Positions 8,358-16,546 of a stretch of DNA of 64,000 nucleotides are shown in pieces (position 1 is the first letter of the stretch; every line of letters begins with the position of its first letter). Source of the DNA: Dyella sp. GSA-30. Its GTDB lineage: Bacteria; Pseudomonadota; Gammaproteobacteria; Xanthomonadales; Rhodanobacteraceae. Where the stretch lies: the NCBI RefSeq assembly GCF_027924605.1, contig NZ_AP027042.1:1713524-1777523 (forward strand), written 5' to 3'. A model generated the notes under the pieces. That model was not told where the DNA came from. It saw only the letters and a program-made list of their open reading frames with translations, and made no database searches. Position numbers and translations under genes: made by a program.

Positions 8358-9760
8358 ATATCTTCAAGCATACGTATGGAATGCTGCTGGCCTCACTGCT
8401 GGCTGTGATCCCTTGCTTTGCCCAGGCGCTGGACGCGCCGACGTCGCCAGTGGCCATTATGGCCGCTCATCCCGAGCGACTGTCACCAGAGTTCTGGGTA
8501 CGCCGCGCAAGTCACGCCGATCGCCTGATGATGAGCGACGAGGCGCGTCGTGCACAGAACGCGCGTCTGCTCCGCTCCGATCCAAGCATGCACGACTTGG
8601 CCACATTCCCGGCCACGCTGACCGGCGCGCAGATCAGGGCGTGGATCGGGCAACGTTCGATAGTGCCAAGCGGCGTGTTGTACGACGAGCATGGCCAGTC
8701 CATCCCGGAAAATCAACGTAACAGTTGGGTGGACAGTCTCGCGCTGGATCGCATTCCTGACGAGCAAGCCGCGCGATATGGCCTGGTGGTCCAGCGTGCA
8801 CCGCTGCGCACGTTTCCGACGGACACGCGAGTCTTCAATCGGCTGGGCGATACGGATATCGATCGCTTCCAGGAGACGGCTGAGTTTCCCGGAACACCAG
8901 TAGTGATTGCGCACGCCAGCGGCGATGGCCAATGGCTGTTCGTAATCAGCCCGCGTTATGCGGCCTGGGTACGTGAGCGCTACGTTGCCGAAGGAACCAG
9001 GAGTGTGGTGCTCGGATATGCTGCCGCATCGCCGGCACGCGTGATGACCGGGGCGACAGTGCGAACCGTGTACACACCCGAGCAGCCGGCGTTATCGCAA
9101 CTGGAGCTCGACATGGGCTCACGTTTTCCACTCAGTCAGCGTGCGGTTTCGGACGAACCCGTCAACGGTCAGCACGCCTACACCAGCCATGTGTTGCAGA
9201 TGCCGTTTCGCGATCGCGATGGTCAACTTACCCTGGCCGATGCACTGCTGCCACGCAGCGCCGATAGTGCGTCGGACTATCTGCCGATGACACCGGCTAA
9301 CCTGATTCGCCAAAGCTTCAAGTTTCTCGGTGAACGTTACGGCTGGGGTCATGACTACGATGGCCGCGACTGCAGCGGTTTCACCTCGGAGGTCTATCGC
9401 AGTCTCGGTGTCGAGCTGCCGCGCAATACCGGCGATCAGGCGCACAGCCCGGCGCTGAACGGGCGGGCCTTCTCGGTGGCAGACACGCATGAGGCGCGAA
9501 TGCGCGCGGTGATGTCGCTGCAGATCGGGGACCTGATCTATATCCCTGGGCATGTGATGATGGTGATCGGCCGTATCGACGGCCAGCCCTATGTCATTCA
9601 CGACACGGCAGGCGTCAGCTACCGCGATGCCGATGGGCAGGTGAAACGCATCAAGCTCAACGAGGTTTCCGTCACGCCCTTTTTGCCCCTGCTATCGGAC
9701 GACGGTACGCCGTATGTCGACCGCATCACCGATATCGTAAGCATGCATCGCGCGCCATGA
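8354..9760 (+). CDS. exported NlpC/P60 endopeptidase with SH3 domains
   Basis: Protein of 468 aa with a signal peptide (about residues 1-25, ending CFAQA). The middle resembles the bacterial SH3 domains of YkfC-type enzymes (about 150-300). The C-terminal NlpC/P60 domain has catalytic Cys340 in DCSGFTSEVYRSLG, His400 in IPGHVMMVIG and a third polar residue His416 in VIHDTAG. Such enzymes cut the gamma-D-Glu-diaminopimelate bond of cell-wall peptides, releasing L-Ala-D-Glu. The start overlaps the upstream TGA, and the next gene is the matching dipeptide epimerase, which supports a muropeptide-recycling role. Confidence 0.92.
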   Translation: MNIFKHTYGMLLASLLAVIPCFAQALDAPTSPVAIMAAHPERLSPEFWVRRASHADRLMMSDEARRAQNARLLRSDPSMHDLATFPATLTGAQIRAWIGQRSIVPSGVLYDEHGQSIPENQRNSWVDSLALDRIPDEQAARYGLVVQRAPLRTFPTDTRVFNRLGDTDIDRFQETAEFPGTPVVIAHASGDGQWLFVISPRYAAWVRERYVAEGTRSVVLGYAAASPARVMTGATVRTVYTPEQPALSQLELDMGSRFPLSQRAVSDEPVNGQHAYTSHVLQMPFRDRDGQLTLADALLPRSADSASDYLPMTPANLIRQSFKFLGERYGWGHDYDGRDCSGFTSEVYRSLGVELPRNTGDQAHSPALNGRAFSVADTHEARMRAVMSLQIGDLIYIPGHVMMVIGRIDGQPYVIHDTAGVSYRDADGQVKRIKLNEVSVTPFLPLLSDDGTPYVDRITDIVSMHRAP

Positions 9761-10848
9761 AGGTCGTAGAGATAAAACTGGCGATGTTGCGGCTGCCGCT
9801 GCGTACCCCATTCAAGACCGCCCTGCGCACCGTCGAGCAACTGGAAGATATCGTCGTGCAGGTGCGTACCGATACCGGCCACGTCGGCTATGGCGAGGCA
9901 CCGCCTACTGCAGCCATAACGGGTGAGACGCATGCCTCCTTGAAAGAGGCCATTGGCCACTACATCGCCCCGCGCTTGCTCGGCCACGAGATCGAAGACA
10001 TCGATGGCCTGTCGCAAGCCGTGCAAGGCGCCATCGCCAAGAACACCAGTGCGAAGGCCGCCGTCGACATGGCCTTGTACGACCTGTATGCGCAGCTTCA
10101 CGGTGTGCCGCTTTATCACCTGCTCGGTGGCAACGAGACGCCTTTGATCAGCGATATCACCATCAGTGTTGGCGACATCGACACGATGGTTGCCGATTCG
10201 ATCCAGGCCATCGCACGCGGCTTCATGGCATTGAAGATCAAGCTCGGCAAGCATGCCGACACGGATATCGAGCGCGTGCTCGCCATCCATGCCGCCGTTG
10301 GCGATCGCGCATCGCTGCGCCTGGATGCCAACCAGGGCTGGACCGCGCAGCAGACGGTGCACATGCTGGAGACGCTCGAGCGTGCGGGGGTGCTGCCCGA
10401 GCTGATCGAGCAGCCGGTTCCGGCACATGACATCGATGGGCTTCGTTACATTGTCGAGCGAGTCGAGACACCGGTCATGGCGGACGAAAGCGCCTTCGGG
10501 CCCGAAGAAGTGCGGTCACTGCTGACCCAGCGCGCCGCCGATATTATCAACATCAAGCTGATGAAAGCCGGCGGCATCGCACGCGCCTTGCGTATGGCCG
10601 ATATCGCCGCAGAGTTTGGTGTGCCGTGCATGATGGGCTGCATGCTGGAAAGCGGTATCAGTGTCACTGCGGCGGCCCATGTCGCCGCGGCGCGACCGGA
10701 CACCATCACGCTGATCGATCTGGATGGGCCCGCGCTATGCGCGGTGAATCCGCTGGATGGCGGCGTGGGATTCGACGGTGCCCACATCGACTTGCCGCAT
10801 ACGCCGGGGCTGGGCATTCGCGCAGTCCGCCATCTGGAGTGGCTATGA
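9757..10848 (+). CDS. L-Ala-D/L-Glu (dipeptide) epimerase
   Basis: Enolase-superfamily epimerase of 363 aa that interconverts L-Ala-D-Glu and L-Ala-L-Glu so that murein dipeptides can be used as food. The catalytic layout is complete: the KIK motif with Lys162, metal ligands Asp190 (LDANQGW), Glu218 (IEQP) and Asp243 (ADES), and Lys267 in IKLMKAGG. The spacing closely follows the Bacillus subtilis enzyme. The start is coupled to the NlpC/P60 gene by an ATGA overlap, and its stop overlaps the next start in the same way. Substrate preference for other dipeptides cannot be ruled out. Confidence 0.94.
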   Translation: MKVVEIKLAMLRLPLRTPFKTALRTVEQLEDIVVQVRTDTGHVGYGEAPPTAAITGETHASLKEAIGHYIAPRLLGHEIEDIDGLSQAVQGAIAKNTSAKAAVDMALYDLYAQLHGVPLYHLLGGNETPLISDITISVGDIDTMVADSIQAIARGFMALKIKLGKHADTDIERVLAIHAAVGDRASLRLDANQGWTAQQTVHMLETLERAGVLPELIEQPVPAHDIDGLRYIVERVETPVMADESAFGPEEVRSLLTQRAADIINIKLMKAGGIARALRMADIAAEFGVPCMMGCMLESGISVTAAAHVAAARPDTITLIDLDGPALCAVNPLDGGVGFDGAHIDLPHTPGLGIRAVRHLEWL

Positions 10849-11615
10849 ATCGCAAAACTATCCAGCGGCTGGCTTGTTTCTTCTTCGTCGCTTTGATCGG
10901 CGTCTTCAGCGGTTGCACGCAGAATCTCAAACCGGCGCAGACATGGGCGTCCTCCAGCCAGATGGTGCTGGTCGTCGTGCCCGACTGGAATAGCGATCAC
11001 GGCAGCCTGCAGACCTATACGCGCAAGGACGGCGTGTGGCAGGCAGCATCGGAGCCGCAGGCCGCCGTCGTTGGCCGTGCCGGCAGTGCCTGGGGGCAGG
11101 GGATCAATCCCGTGCCGCACGACGGCCCGATCAAGCGCGAAGGCGACGGCCGCGCGGCAGCGGGCGTTTTTCGTATCGGCGATGCCTTTGGCTACGCTGA
11201 CCACGCGGTCACCGCGCTCGACTATCGCGCCATGCACGTCGACGACTATTGCATCGACGTGCCGAGTTCACCGCTCTACAACCAGATCGTCGACACCCGC
11301 AACGCCGACCCAAGCATCGTCGCCGGCTCTACCGAACCGATGCGCCGCGACCTGCACGCCGATGGCGACCAGCGCTATCGCCTGGGCTTCATCATCCAGC
11401 ACAACGCCGCAGACACTCCCGGCGCGGGGAGCTGCATCTTCGCCCACATATGGAAATCCCCCGACACCCCCACCGCGGGTTGCACCGCGATGGATGGTGC
11501 GGTGATGGAGCGCCTTCTGGCATGGCTGGACCCGAAACAACAGCCCATTTTTGTGCTGCTGCCGCAGACGCAGTACAGGAATCTGCAAAAGGGTTGGGAC
11601 CTGCCCGCACGGTAA
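10845..11615 (+). CDS. L,D-transpeptidase-like (YkuD) lipoprotein
   Basis: Protein of 256 aa with a lipoprotein signal (hydrophobic stretch to residue 20, lipobox FSGC). The C-terminal half carries the YkuD-type signature as His201 in FAHIWKS followed by Cys213 in PTAGCTAM, the Cys being the expected nucleophile. YkuD enzymes crosslink or trim peptidoglycan stem peptides. The ATG overlaps the epimerase stop, making it the last gene of the peptidoglycan-fragment operon. The motif has Thr-Ala-Gly-Cys where most family members have Ser-x-Gly-Cys, so activity may be altered. Confidence 0.85.
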   Translation: MNRKTIQRLACFFFVALIGVFSGCTQNLKPAQTWASSSQMVLVVVPDWNSDHGSLQTYTRKDGVWQAASEPQAAVVGRAGSAWGQGINPVPHDGPIKREGDGRAAAGVFRIGDAFGYADHAVTALDYRAMHVDDYCIDVPSSPLYNQIVDTRNADPSIVAGSTEPMRRDLHADGDQRYRLGFIIQHNAADTPGAGSCIFAHIWKSPDTPTAGCTAMDGAVMERLLAWLDPKQQPIFVLLPQTQYRNLQKGWDLPAR

Positions 11616-11660
11616 AATTTTCATTTTGTCGCCAACCGAAATACCGCGGTCCAAAACCCG

Positions 11661-11703
11661 TTATATGCTTAGTGGTGGTAAGGGATAAGCCAACAAGCAG
11701 GGG
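11661..11703 (+). promoter_or_regulatory. possible promoter and ribosome-binding site of the five-gene system
   Basis: The 93-nt gap before the DUF4132 gene is locally AT-rich and contains TTATATGCT (11661-11669) as a possible -10 element. No good -35 match lies 16-18 nt upstream, so the promoter would be weak or activator-dependent. AGGGG at 11699-11703 lies 5 nt before the GTG start at 11709. No terminator hairpin is evident after the preceding gene, so read-through from the peptidoglycan operon is possible. Confidence 0.3.
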
Positions 11704-11708
11704 ATAGT

Positions 11709-14700
11709 GTGCTCAAGTGGATCGAGAAGGCATTGGGTCGGCCTGGCGAGAATGCACCTAAGGATGTCGCTAACGATTGGACCGCGCGGCTCAAGACATG
11801 GCTGGCCGGTTTGGACCATCTGCCGCAGGGCGAAGGCAGAGCGGGACTTTCCGCGGATCTGCTGTCCTATGTGTCGACTGGAGAACCGACCGCCATTCTT
11901 GGCGAGGCCGGGCAGCGCGCCAAAGTAGGCATGCATCTCATGGTCACCGGCTATCACTACGGCCGCCGCGATCGAAACGATGTCAGCGTTGCCGTTTATC
12001 GCGACCTGGATGACGTCCCGCCAGCGATGCTGTTGCGTTGGGCGCGCTTGCTCGAAGCGAGCATGGGCAGCCAGGCGAACCGCTTTCGCATTGTCATGCC
12101 GGATGGTTCGCACTGGGCTGAGATGCTCATGATGAACAGCGGAGGGACGAGCCCCGGTGGGTGGTCGAGTGAGCGCCCCAAGGCGGTGGGTATTTCCGCC
12201 AACTTGATGGAAGCCCTGCTGCTGGAGACGGGACAGCCTGCCGCTGCCTTGCTTGCTGCGTGCTTTGCCACACCAGTCGATTCGGCCTATGGCGCGCAGC
12301 AGCGTCTGTTGATGGTTACTGACATCATTGGCTATGCGGGCTGGGTGGAGCGTCACGCCGAGACGCTGCGTCCGCTACTGTTACCGACATCCGTGCAACA
12401 GCGCCTGCATGTCGCCAAGATGCTAGAGCCTGTCGATACCGCGATCCTGGCATTGTTTGTGGATGAGTTGGCCGAACTGGCGGTCTCCAACAGCAAACAG
12501 GTGCGAGCGGCCGTCGAGCCGTTGCTTCATCGCTGCGCCACGGCCATGTATGCACCGTTGAAGCTGATCGCCGGTTCCGGCAAGCCTGATCAGCGCGTCA
12601 ATGCGTTGCGCCTGCTATGGACGCTGGCGCAACTGCGCGACGACGAGAATCTTCGTAGCTACGCACGCGACGTTGCGACGGCGGATAAGGCTCCATCGGT
12701 GCAGGCTCTCGTCGGGGAATGGGCCAGTCAGCAACAGGCGGTCGAGGCCACTGAAAGAACGCACTACGACTACGAAATCCCGACGATCGAGTGGACCGGC
12801 CTACTCACGCCCCAGGTCTCCGCCCGGCTCGACAAGCTTTGGCAGGAACTGAATGAGTCGGTCGATCGGGTCAATCGGCAGATGCGCGAAAGTCACCAGG
12901 CCGCGTTGGCCAAGGGGCGTAACTACGGCTTGCATCAGGATGCACACTACACCGACGACAGCCTCGCGCTGCTCAAGAGCTACATCGACTCTCCCGCGCC
13001 GGCGTGGAATCAGCCACCGCGAGGAGCTCGTACAGGCTGGCGCCATACCGGGCCGGCATTGACCAAGTTGGCCGGTTGGGAGCATTCCAGTCCGACGCTG
13101 ATGTTCAAGACGCTCTCGTTCTTCGGTTCGATGACGGACGAGAAAGGACGTATATCGAATATCGCGGTGGCGGTCTTCAACGCCTTGCATCGCGCTACGT
13201 CGCGCCCGACCCTGATCGAGCTGGCACAGATCATGGATTCGGCGGGAATGGATACCGACGCACCATTCCATGCCTATTGCCGAACCTGGTCGCCTTTGGG
13301 AGAAACCTGGTCAAGCGATGCAGTCTGGCCTTACTTCGCCTCGCGGCTGGAGGTGCTGAGCCAGGCATTGGGACAGGTAAAAGATTATTACTTCGATCGT
13401 TCCGCATTGTTCCGTGCTGTCGCCAGCCTGCCGTCACCGCCGCCGATCGTGGTCAATGCTCTGTTCGATCTGGCGTTGGGCATCGCCAAGAGCGAGCGCC
13501 TCGCCGCACAGGAGGCCCTGGGCAACCTGCCCGGCAAGGAGGCGCGCATTATCGGCGCGCTGGCAGACGGAAAATCCGAAGTGCGCGAGGTGGCTGCGCA
13601 GTGGTTGGGGCGGTTGCGACACGCACCGGCAATCCCCGCGCTGGAGCAAGCCGTCGAAAAGGAAAAGCACGACCTGCCCAAGGGGGCCATGCTCGATGCC
13701 TTGCAGGCGCTCGGTCGGCCTGTGGAGAAATACCTCGATCGCGACAAACTGGCTGTTGAAGCCGCCAAATCGCTGAGTAAGGGCCTGCCCAAGGACCTCG
13801 AATGGTTCCCTTGGAATGCGCTGCCCGCAGTGCGCTGGGACGATTCGGGCGAGGGCGTGACGGTCAATGTGCTGCGCTGGATGCTGGTGCAGGCAGTCAA
13901 GCAGAAATCAGCCGAACCCAACGCCGTGCTGCGCAAGTACTGCGCCATGTTCGAACCGCGCGACCGCGAGCGCTTTGGACAGTTCGTGCTGGAAAACTGG
14001 CTGCGCGAGGATATAAAGCCGATTCCGTCGGACGAGGCCATGCGCCGTGCCACCAGCCACGCACAAACCATGCACAACTGGATGCAGCGTAGCCCGCAGT
14101 ACTACACCGATAGCCCTTTGCTGGGCAAATCGGTGGAGGAGCTCATCGCACATTACCTACCCGGATTTCTGCGCCAGCCACAGGCTTCCGCCACCGGCAG
14201 CAAGGGCGTCTTGGCCGTGGCCGCCGCCTGCGCAGGCGCGGGCGCGGCCGATCCGGTCGCACGTTTTCTCAAGGAGTACTACGGCACGCGAGCATCCCAG
14301 GGCAAAGCCCTGATCGCGATGCTCGCCTGGATCGAGCACCCGACCGCGACGCAACTCATGCTTTCGATCGGCAACCGGTTTCGTACCAAGAGTTTCCAGG
14401 AAGAGGCGACACGTCAGGCCGAGGCGCTGGCCGACCGTAATAACTGGAGTCTGTCGGAGCTGGCCGATCGCACCATGCCCGCAGCGGGTTTCGACAACAA
14501 CGGCACGATGGAGCTCAGCTATGGCGAGCGTGTCTTCACGGCGCGCCTGATGGCAGACTTCAAGGTCGAGTTGTTCAATCCGGACGGCAAGAAAATCGCC
14601 TCGCTGCCCACGCCGCGCCAGGACGACGATGCCGACCAGGCCAAGGAAGCGAAGAAAGCCTTCTCCGCCAGCAAGAAATCGATCAAGTCGATCGTGGAGC

Positions 14701-15437
14701 TACAGACCGATCGCCTCTACGAAGCCTTGTGTACGGAACGCGACTGGTCGTTCGACGACTGGAACACCTACCTCAATCGCCACCCCATCGTGCGCCGCCT
14801 GCTGCAGCGCCTGGTATGGGTCCAGATGGAAGGTGGCGTCGCCACCGCAAGTTTTCGTCCGCTGGACGATGGCACATTGACCGACTGCGAGGACAACGAA
14901 GTCACGTTGCCGGCGGATGCACGCGTGCGCATCGCGCATGACACGCTGCTCGCCGAAGGCGCCGTTACGCAATGGCAGCAGCATCTGGCCGACTATGAAA
15001 TCGTGCCGCTGTTCCAACAACTTGGCAAAGGCGTATTCCAGCCCTCGGCCGAGCAGTTGTCCAAGAGCAACATCCAGGATTTCGAAGGCCACATGCTGGA
15101 GACATTCGCCCTGCGTGGGCGCGCCTTGAAGCTCGGCTATACGCGTGGCGCGGCAGAGGATGGCGGCTGGTTCTATACCTACGAAAAGCGGTTCCCGACA
15201 CTGGGGCTGACCGCCATCGTGCAGTTTACCGGTGGGCCGCTGCCGGAGGAGAACCGCAAGGTCGCGCTGGTCCATCTTTCCTTCGTGCCCAGCGGTGAAA
15301 ACCATTGGCACCGCAACGAGCTGGCCTTGTCGAAGGTGCCCAAGATCCTGTTGTCCGAGTGCTACAACGATCTGCGCCTCATCGCCGCGGAAGGTACCGG
15401 GTTCGATCCGGATTGGCAGAAAAAGAGCGAGTACTGA
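11709..15437 (+). CDS. yehI: giant DUF4132 protein (E. coli YehI/MolR-like)
   Basis: Protein of 1242 aa, no signal peptide or membrane segment, so cytoplasmic. The N-terminal 600 residues are mostly helical. Around 585-700 are HEAT-like repeats (GKSEVREVAAQWLGRLRHAPAI, then a second copy). The C-terminal third (about 880-1240) matches my recollection of the DUF4132 domain, including the VWVQMEGG segment and the acidic PADARVRIAHD stretch. It opens a five-gene unit in the same order as E. coli yehI-yehL-yehM-yehP-yehQ, and the length is close to YehI. The GTG start has AGGGG 5 nt upstream. No enzymatic residues are obvious; a scaffold role alongside the AAA+ partner is inference. Confidence 0.85.
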   Translation: MLKWIEKALGRPGENAPKDVANDWTARLKTWLAGLDHLPQGEGRAGLSADLLSYVSTGEPTAILGEAGQRAKVGMHLMVTGYHYGRRDRNDVSVAVYRDLDDVPPAMLLRWARLLEASMGSQANRFRIVMPDGSHWAEMLMMNSGGTSPGGWSSERPKAVGISANLMEALLLETGQPAAALLAACFATPVDSAYGAQQRLLMVTDIIGYAGWVERHAETLRPLLLPTSVQQRLHVAKMLEPVDTAILALFVDELAELAVSNSKQVRAAVEPLLHRCATAMYAPLKLIAGSGKPDQRVNALRLLWTLAQLRDDENLRSYARDVATADKAPSVQALVGEWASQQQAVEATERTHYDYEIPTIEWTGLLTPQVSARLDKLWQELNESVDRVNRQMRESHQAALAKGRNYGLHQDAHYTDDSLALLKSYIDSPAPAWNQPPRGARTGWRHTGPALTKLAGWEHSSPTLMFKTLSFFGSMTDEKGRISNIAVAVFNALHRATSRPTLIELAQIMDSAGMDTDAPFHAYCRTWSPLGETWSSDAVWPYFASRLEVLSQALGQVKDYYFDRSALFRAVASLPSPPPIVVNALFDLALGIAKSERLAAQEALGNLPGKEARIIGALADGKSEVREVAAQWLGRLRHAPAIPALEQAVEKEKHDLPKGAMLDALQALGRPVEKYLDRDKLAVEAAKSLSKGLPKDLEWFPWNALPAVRWDDSGEGVTVNVLRWMLVQAVKQKSAEPNAVLRKYCAMFEPRDRERFGQFVLENWLREDIKPIPSDEAMRRATSHAQTMHNWMQRSPQYYTDSPLLGKSVEELIAHYLPGFLRQPQASATGSKGVLAVAAACAGAGAADPVARFLKEYYGTRASQGKALIAMLAWIEHPTATQLMLSIGNRFRTKSFQEEATRQAEALADRNNWSLSELADRTMPAAGFDNNGTMELSYGERVFTARLMADFKVELFNPDGKKIASLPTPRQDDDADQAKEAKKAFSASKKSIKSIVELQTDRLYEALCTERDWSFDDWNTYLNRHPIVRRLLQRLVWVQMEGGVATASFRPLDDGTLTDCEDNEVTLPADARVRIAHDTLLAEGAVTQWQQHLADYEIVPLFQQLGKGVFQPSAEQLSKSNIQDFEGHMLETFALRGRALKLGYTRGAAEDGGWFYTYEKRFPTLGLTAIVQFTGGPLPEENRKVALVHLSFVPSGENHWHRNELALSKVPKILLSECYNDLRLIAAEGTGFDPDWQKKSEY

Positions 15438-15445
15438 GACGCCCC

Positions 15446-16546
15446 ATGAGCGAATTTTCACGAGCTATCCTGCGTGCGCCGGCCGAGCAGGTCCACGCCG
15501 GTGAATTGTCCCGCCTTGCCGAGGGCGATACTGGGCCGCGTCCTGAAGGCTGGCGCCTGTCGCCGCGCGCGGTACGCGCTTTCATCATCGGCGACAGCAA
15601 GCGCGATGTACGGCGCAAGTTTTACGGTGACGACGCCCTGATCGATCGCTGCATCGTCACCCTGATGAGCAATCGCGGCCTGTTGCTCGTAGGCGAGCCG
15701 GGAACCGCCAAATCGATGCTTTCCGAGTTGCTCTCGGCGGCGATATCCGGGCAGTCGACCTGCACCATCCAGGGCACGGCCGGCACCACCGAAGACCAGA
15801 TCAAGTACTCATGGAACTACGCGCTATTGTTGGCCGAAGGACCGACGCAGCGAGCCCTGGTGCGTGGGCCCATCTACGAAGCGATGCGTACGGGCACGTT
15901 GTGCCGGTTCGAGGAAATTACTCGCGTGCAGCCGGAGATACAGGACGGTCTGATCAGCCTGTTGTCAGACAAAGTATTGCATGTGCCGGAGCTTGCCGAC
16001 GACGAGGCGGTCGTCTTCGCTGCTCGGGGCTTCAATGTGCTGGCGACAGCCAATTTGCGCGACCGCGGCGTGCATGAGATGTCCAGTGCCTTGAAGCGTC
16101 GCTTCAATTTCGAAACCGTTCGCCCGATTGCCGACCGCAAGCTTGAAACCCAGCTCGTACGCGAGCAGACCGAAGCCCTGCTGCAACAGGCCTCGGTCGA
16201 CGTCGAGCTCGGCGCGGACGTGATCGAGCTGTTGGTCACCGCATTCCATGACCTTCGCAACGGTGCGACTGCGGAAGGCGTAGTGGTGGAAAAACCCACG
16301 GCAGTCATGTCCGCCGCCGAAGCGGTCGCGGTCGGCTATGCGGCAAGCCTGGATGCGCACTATTTCGGCGACGGTAGTGTGGGTGGTGAGCATATTGCCC
16401 GCCAGCTCATCGGCACCGTACTGAAAGACAACCCCGATGACGGTGGCAAGTTGCGGCATTATTTCGATGTCGTAGTAAAGCAGCGTGCACAGCGTCATGC
16501 GCAGTGGAAGCGCGTGCTGGAGGCGCGGCGCGAGCTTGAACGCTGA
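15446..16546 (+). CDS. yehL: MoxR-family AAA+ ATPase (YehL-like)
   Basis: AAA+ ATPase of 366 aa. Walker A is GEPGTAKS (83-90). The Walker B position reads RFEEITR (154-160), where most MoxR proteins have LDEI/N; the catalytic Glu is kept, but the usual Asp is replaced by Glu. Sensor 1 is ATANLRDRG (Asn203), and an arginine-rich segment (SSALKRRF, about 213-220) supplies finger residues. MoxR ATPases work with VWA-domain partners in protein or metallocofactor maturation; here the VWA gene is two genes downstream. The start is 8 nt after the DUF4132 stop. The substrate is unknown. Confidence 0.93.
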   Translation: MSEFSRAILRAPAEQVHAGELSRLAEGDTGPRPEGWRLSPRAVRAFIIGDSKRDVRRKFYGDDALIDRCIVTLMSNRGLLLVGEPGTAKSMLSELLSAAISGQSTCTIQGTAGTTEDQIKYSWNYALLLAEGPTQRALVRGPIYEAMRTGTLCRFEEITRVQPEIQDGLISLLSDKVLHVPELADDEAVVFAARGFNVLATANLRDRGVHEMSSALKRRFNFETVRPIADRKLETQLVREQTEALLQQASVDVELGADVIELLVTAFHDLRNGATAEGVVVEKPTAVMSAAEAVAVGYAASLDAHYFGDGSVGGEHIARQLIGTVLKDNPDDGGKLRHYFDVVVKQRAQRHAQWKRVLEARRELER

